Source: a virus
Strand: one strand, 5' to 3'
IMG/VR virus record: IMGVR_UViG_3300023176_003489
Location: 1 to 55,917 of that record
Length of the DNA stretch: 55,917 nucleotides
Each line of letters begins with the position of its first letter. Positions within the stretch are counted from its first letter, which is position 1. Under the pieces are notes generated by a model that saw only the letters and a program-made list of their open reading frames with translations, was not told the DNA's origin and did no database searches. The position numbers and the translations under genes are program-made. Shown here piece by piece: positions 53,978 through 55,917 of this stretch.

Positions 53978-55609
53978 CTACCGAGCTTCCTTAGCACTGA
54001 ACGAAGCGGCAGTATTGGCAAAGAACTGATTCATAGTGTTCGCGCTTCCGCCAAGAACAGTGGCAGTGTTGTTGATGAATCGGTACATCACAGAAGTGCC
54101 AGATGACGCGCCGTGAGTGTCGACAACTCTAACAAAAATTGGCGCGTACTGTTGCTGAAGAGTTCCGCCAGAGTTTTCTTCAGTAGCGCCAACTTGAACG
54201 CTCTGAACGTCTGTCCATGAGCTTCCGCCGTTAGTGCTTCTTTGTAGAAGCAAATACGGCTCTTCGTCTGTCGCAGTCACAGACTGAAAGACTCCACCCA
54301 GTTCTACAACGTTCTTCGTAAATCCACTAGTTACGGTCACTGTCACAGACGCAGCGGATCCGTTAGCATCCTGTATTGGCGAACCGTCCGTGATAGAAGC
54401 GTTTGCGTTAGACCCAGCGGCAGTGAGGTTGACGTCTGCCGTGTCTCCTTCGTATGTTGATAACGGGCTCGGTGAAAAGTTTGATCCGTCATAAACTAAG
54501 AAGTCTCCGGCTGCCGGTGGGGAAAATCCCATTGACACATCTGAAAGAGTGTCAAGATCGATTGGCCTGTTGATCCAATCTGCTCCGTCAAAGTACAGAT
54601 GATCTCCAGATGTAGGAGTGACTACTGTAAAGTCAGTGTCGCTAAGATCACCTAACGCGTGATTGGCGATGCTACTGACAGTCCCAGTGAATGTCGCATC
54701 GGTGCCGTCAGTGCCATTGTCGAGAATCTTAGACGTTCCGTTTCCAGCATAGATGTCGCCAGTGACACTGCCTGTAACGTCACCAGTGACATTTCCAGAG
54801 AGACTGGCAGTAACACTATTGAACGTGACGTTGTCCGTGGTCCCGACGGCTTGGCCAATAGCGATTGACGGTATCGACCCTTCTCCAATTGTCCCGCTTA
54901 GAATTACACCGGTGCCAGCAGTCAATGACTCGACATAGTCGCCTGTGGTGTCAGTGCCGAGCGCAACTGCGCCGCTTTGCACAGTTGTTGAAACAGTTAT
55001 CGTTCCATTAGCAAGATCAGTAAGCGTCGCGCTTGCTGAACCTGCCACGTCTCCAGTGAGGGTTACGGTGATCTCAGGGTCCGGCTTGTTGAGAACATTT
55101 GACCAGTCGACCTGCGCGTCGATCTCTCCGATTGTACCTGAGAACACCTCAGAGCTATTCGTCGCGTCTGGGACGAACGTGAATTTGCCGGTGGAATCGT
55201 CAAAGCCAAAGAAGCCGACTTTTGCTGCTGCACCATTATGCCAGCGGAACTCGACACCGCGATCTTTGTTGTCGTCAGACGCTGGAGCAGTGTCTCCACC
55301 AAGAGTGAAGATCGGATCATCAACAGTAACAGTCGTCGAGTTTGTTGTCGTTGTTGTGCCGTTGACGGTTAAGTTCCCTGTCACCGTAAGGTTACCGCCA
55401 ATTGATCCGGCGCCGCTCACAGTCAACGAAGTGAGCGTCCCGACGGACGTAAGACTTGAGCCAAGAACGGTTGAGGCAAGAGAATACGACGGCGAAGAGT
55501 ACGTAAATCTCTCGTCAATTGCTTGAATAGCAGTATTTAACGTAGAACCCCAGCCGGTGTCTCCGTTTTCTGGGAGCGGCGTCGCTCCATCAATTAAATA
55601 TGTAGCCAT
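53978..55609 (-). CDS. Tail fibre protein (minus strand)
   Basis: A 543-residue fibre. The header ATYLIDGATPLPENGDTGWG and NTAIQAIDERF is a fibre-docking type seen in many marine phages. A shaft module follows with GSIGGNLTVTGNLTVNGTTT, TVDDPIFTLGGDTAP and GVEFRWHNGAAAKVGFFGFD. Next comes the LGTDTTGDYVESLTAGTG module shared with the plus-strand fibre at 8,845, and SGNVTGDVTGSVTGDIYAGN. The C-terminal knob (about 400-543) is SAASVTVTVTSGFTKNVVEL to VMYRFINNTATVLGG. GGAG lies six bases before the ATG. It follows the tape measure gene in transcription order. Confidence 0.8.
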   Translation of the reverse strand: MATYLIDGATPLPENGDTGWGSTLNTAIQAIDERFTYSSPSYSLASTVLGSSLTSVGTLTSLTVSGAGSIGGNLTVTGNLTVNGTTTTTNSTTVTVDDPIFTLGGDTAPASDDNKDRGVEFRWHNGAAAKVGFFGFDDSTGKFTFVPDATNSSEVFSGTIGEIDAQVDWSNVLNKPDPEITVTLTGDVAGSASATLTDLANGTITVSTTVQSGAVALGTDTTGDYVESLTAGTGVILSGTIGEGSIPSIAIGQAVGTTDNVTFNSVTASLSGNVTGDVTGSVTGDIYAGNGTSKILDNGTDGTDATFTGTVSSIANHALGDLSDTDFTVVTPTSGDHLYFDGADWINRPIDLDTLSDVSMGFSPPAAGDFLVYDGSNFSPSPLSTYEGDTADVNLTAAGSNANASITDGSPIQDANGSAASVTVTVTSGFTKNVVELGGVFQSVTATDEEPYLLLQRSTNGGSSWTDVQSVQVGATEENSGGTLQQQYAPIFVRVVDTHGASSGTSVMYRFINNTATVLGGSANTMNQFFANTAASFSAKEAR

Positions 55610-55643
55610 GTCGTCTCCGTTCTCAGACCTTATTCATAATATC

Positions 55644-55917
55644 TTAGACAAACGCGCCTTTGCGTAGTTGAAATGCTAGTTGACGTGAAACCATCGCCGC
55701 GAGTTCTGCTTCATCCATGCCAGCAGACGGGTATACGTTCAGCGTAATTCCGCCGCCAGAGAGCTGCTGAATGATTGCGCGATCTCGAGTCGACAAACCC
55801 TGCTCGTCGAGCGGCTCAACGCGCTCTCTACGACCACCTTCACCGATCACAGCGAGCATTCCGCCGGACACCGCTGGGACAATTCCACCCTCAGCAAGGC
55901 CGCCGGCAAACGCTCGC
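55644..55917 (-). CDS. Tape measure protein, C-terminal fragment
   Basis: An open frame entering from the right edge (91 codons visible). It reads FAGGLAEGGIVPAVSGGML, VIGEGGRRERVEPLDEQGLS, GGGITLNVYPSAGMDEAELA and SRQLAFQLRKGAFV. The 'GG.AEGGIV...GG.L..IGEGG..E.V.PL' pattern followed by 'I.V....GMDE..L...VSR+L' is typical of the C-terminus of siphovirus tape measure proteins. The internal GTG at 55871 is not the start. Tape measures set tail length and are injected at infection. It lies on the opposite strand and about 18 kb from the other baseplate genes. Confidence 0.8.
   Translation of the reverse strand, partial: RAFAGGLAEGGIVPAVSGGMLAVIGEGGRRERVEPLDEQGLSTRDRAIIQQLSGGGITLNVYPSAGMDEAELAAMVSRQLAFQLRKGAFV

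Noticed and set aside
54945-55526. 193-codon plus-strand frame opposite the minus-strand fibre
   Set aside because: It is antisense to a convincing fibre gene. Its composition (Val/Pro/Ser-rich) reflects the reverse complement of fibre codons.
1-55917. tRNA or other structured RNA genes
   Set aside because: The gaps between genes are short, and none showed a cloverleaf-like pattern or a known RNA motif on reading. A covariance-model search was not possible here.

Overview
The window is part of the genome of a tailed, siphovirus-like bacteriophage that very probably infects Actinobacteria. It has a WhiB-family regulator (a family essentially confined to Actinobacteria and their phages), siphovirus distal tail, tail-associated and tape-measure proteins, a primase/helicase, a family A DNA polymerase and dense gene packing with overlapping stop/start codons. 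Both ends cut through minus-strand genes: a secreted protein on the left and the C-terminus of a tape measure protein on the right. No tRNA, rRNA, CRISPR array or insertion sequence was seen.

Layout. (1) 1-6,431: a partial secreted protein and a GT8-type glycosyltransferase (minus), a small serine recombinase (plus), a large primase-polymerase/helicase (minus), then a small protein and a calcineurin-like phosphoesterase (plus). (2) 6,506-12,141: three large fibre-type proteins built from short repeats. (3) 12,141-32,669: about 25 consecutive fibre, adhesin and accessory genes, mostly joined by TAATG, TGATG or ATGA overlaps. They share a small set of modules: 'MAIDFP' headers, 'GVCT.TRP' headers, glycine-rich adhesin domains, Kelch-like repeat proteins and small partner genes. 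(4) 32,796-37,290: distal tail protein, tail-associated protein and a tip fibre. (5) 37,378-53,540: nucleotide and DNA metabolism. This covers a dTMP-kinase-like/UDG-like fusion, a thymidylate-synthase-family enzyme with a dCMP-hydroxymethylase-like active site, two deaminases, DNA polymerase, a RuvC-like nuclease, a SNF2 helicase, a Cas4/RecB-like nuclease, a Sak4-like ATPase, an SSB-like protein, two related glycosyltransferase-like proteins, an all-alpha NTP pyrophosphatase with a zinc ribbon, a C5-cytosine methyltransferase, a pyrimidine-dimer glycosylase-like protein and WhiB. (6) 53,542-55,917 (minus): two small proteins, a fibre and the tape measure C-terminus.

Three things stand out. 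First, the 20 kb fibre block looks like a library of exchangeable adhesin cassettes. Each adhesin type is followed by its own type of small partner gene, and two partners are cut off exactly where a new 'MAIDFP' module begins. Second, two genes carry 12 and 18 Kelch-like units, arranged as two and three blocks of exactly six, each block closed by an HGGL motif. This suggests strings of six-bladed propellers. Third, the metabolic region contains most parts expected of a cytosine-modification pathway: a dCTPase-type pyrophosphatase, a dCMP-hydroxymethylase-like enzyme, a nucleotide kinase and glycosyltransferases. The pathway is inferred from family and context; nothing in the sequence alone proves that a modified base is made.
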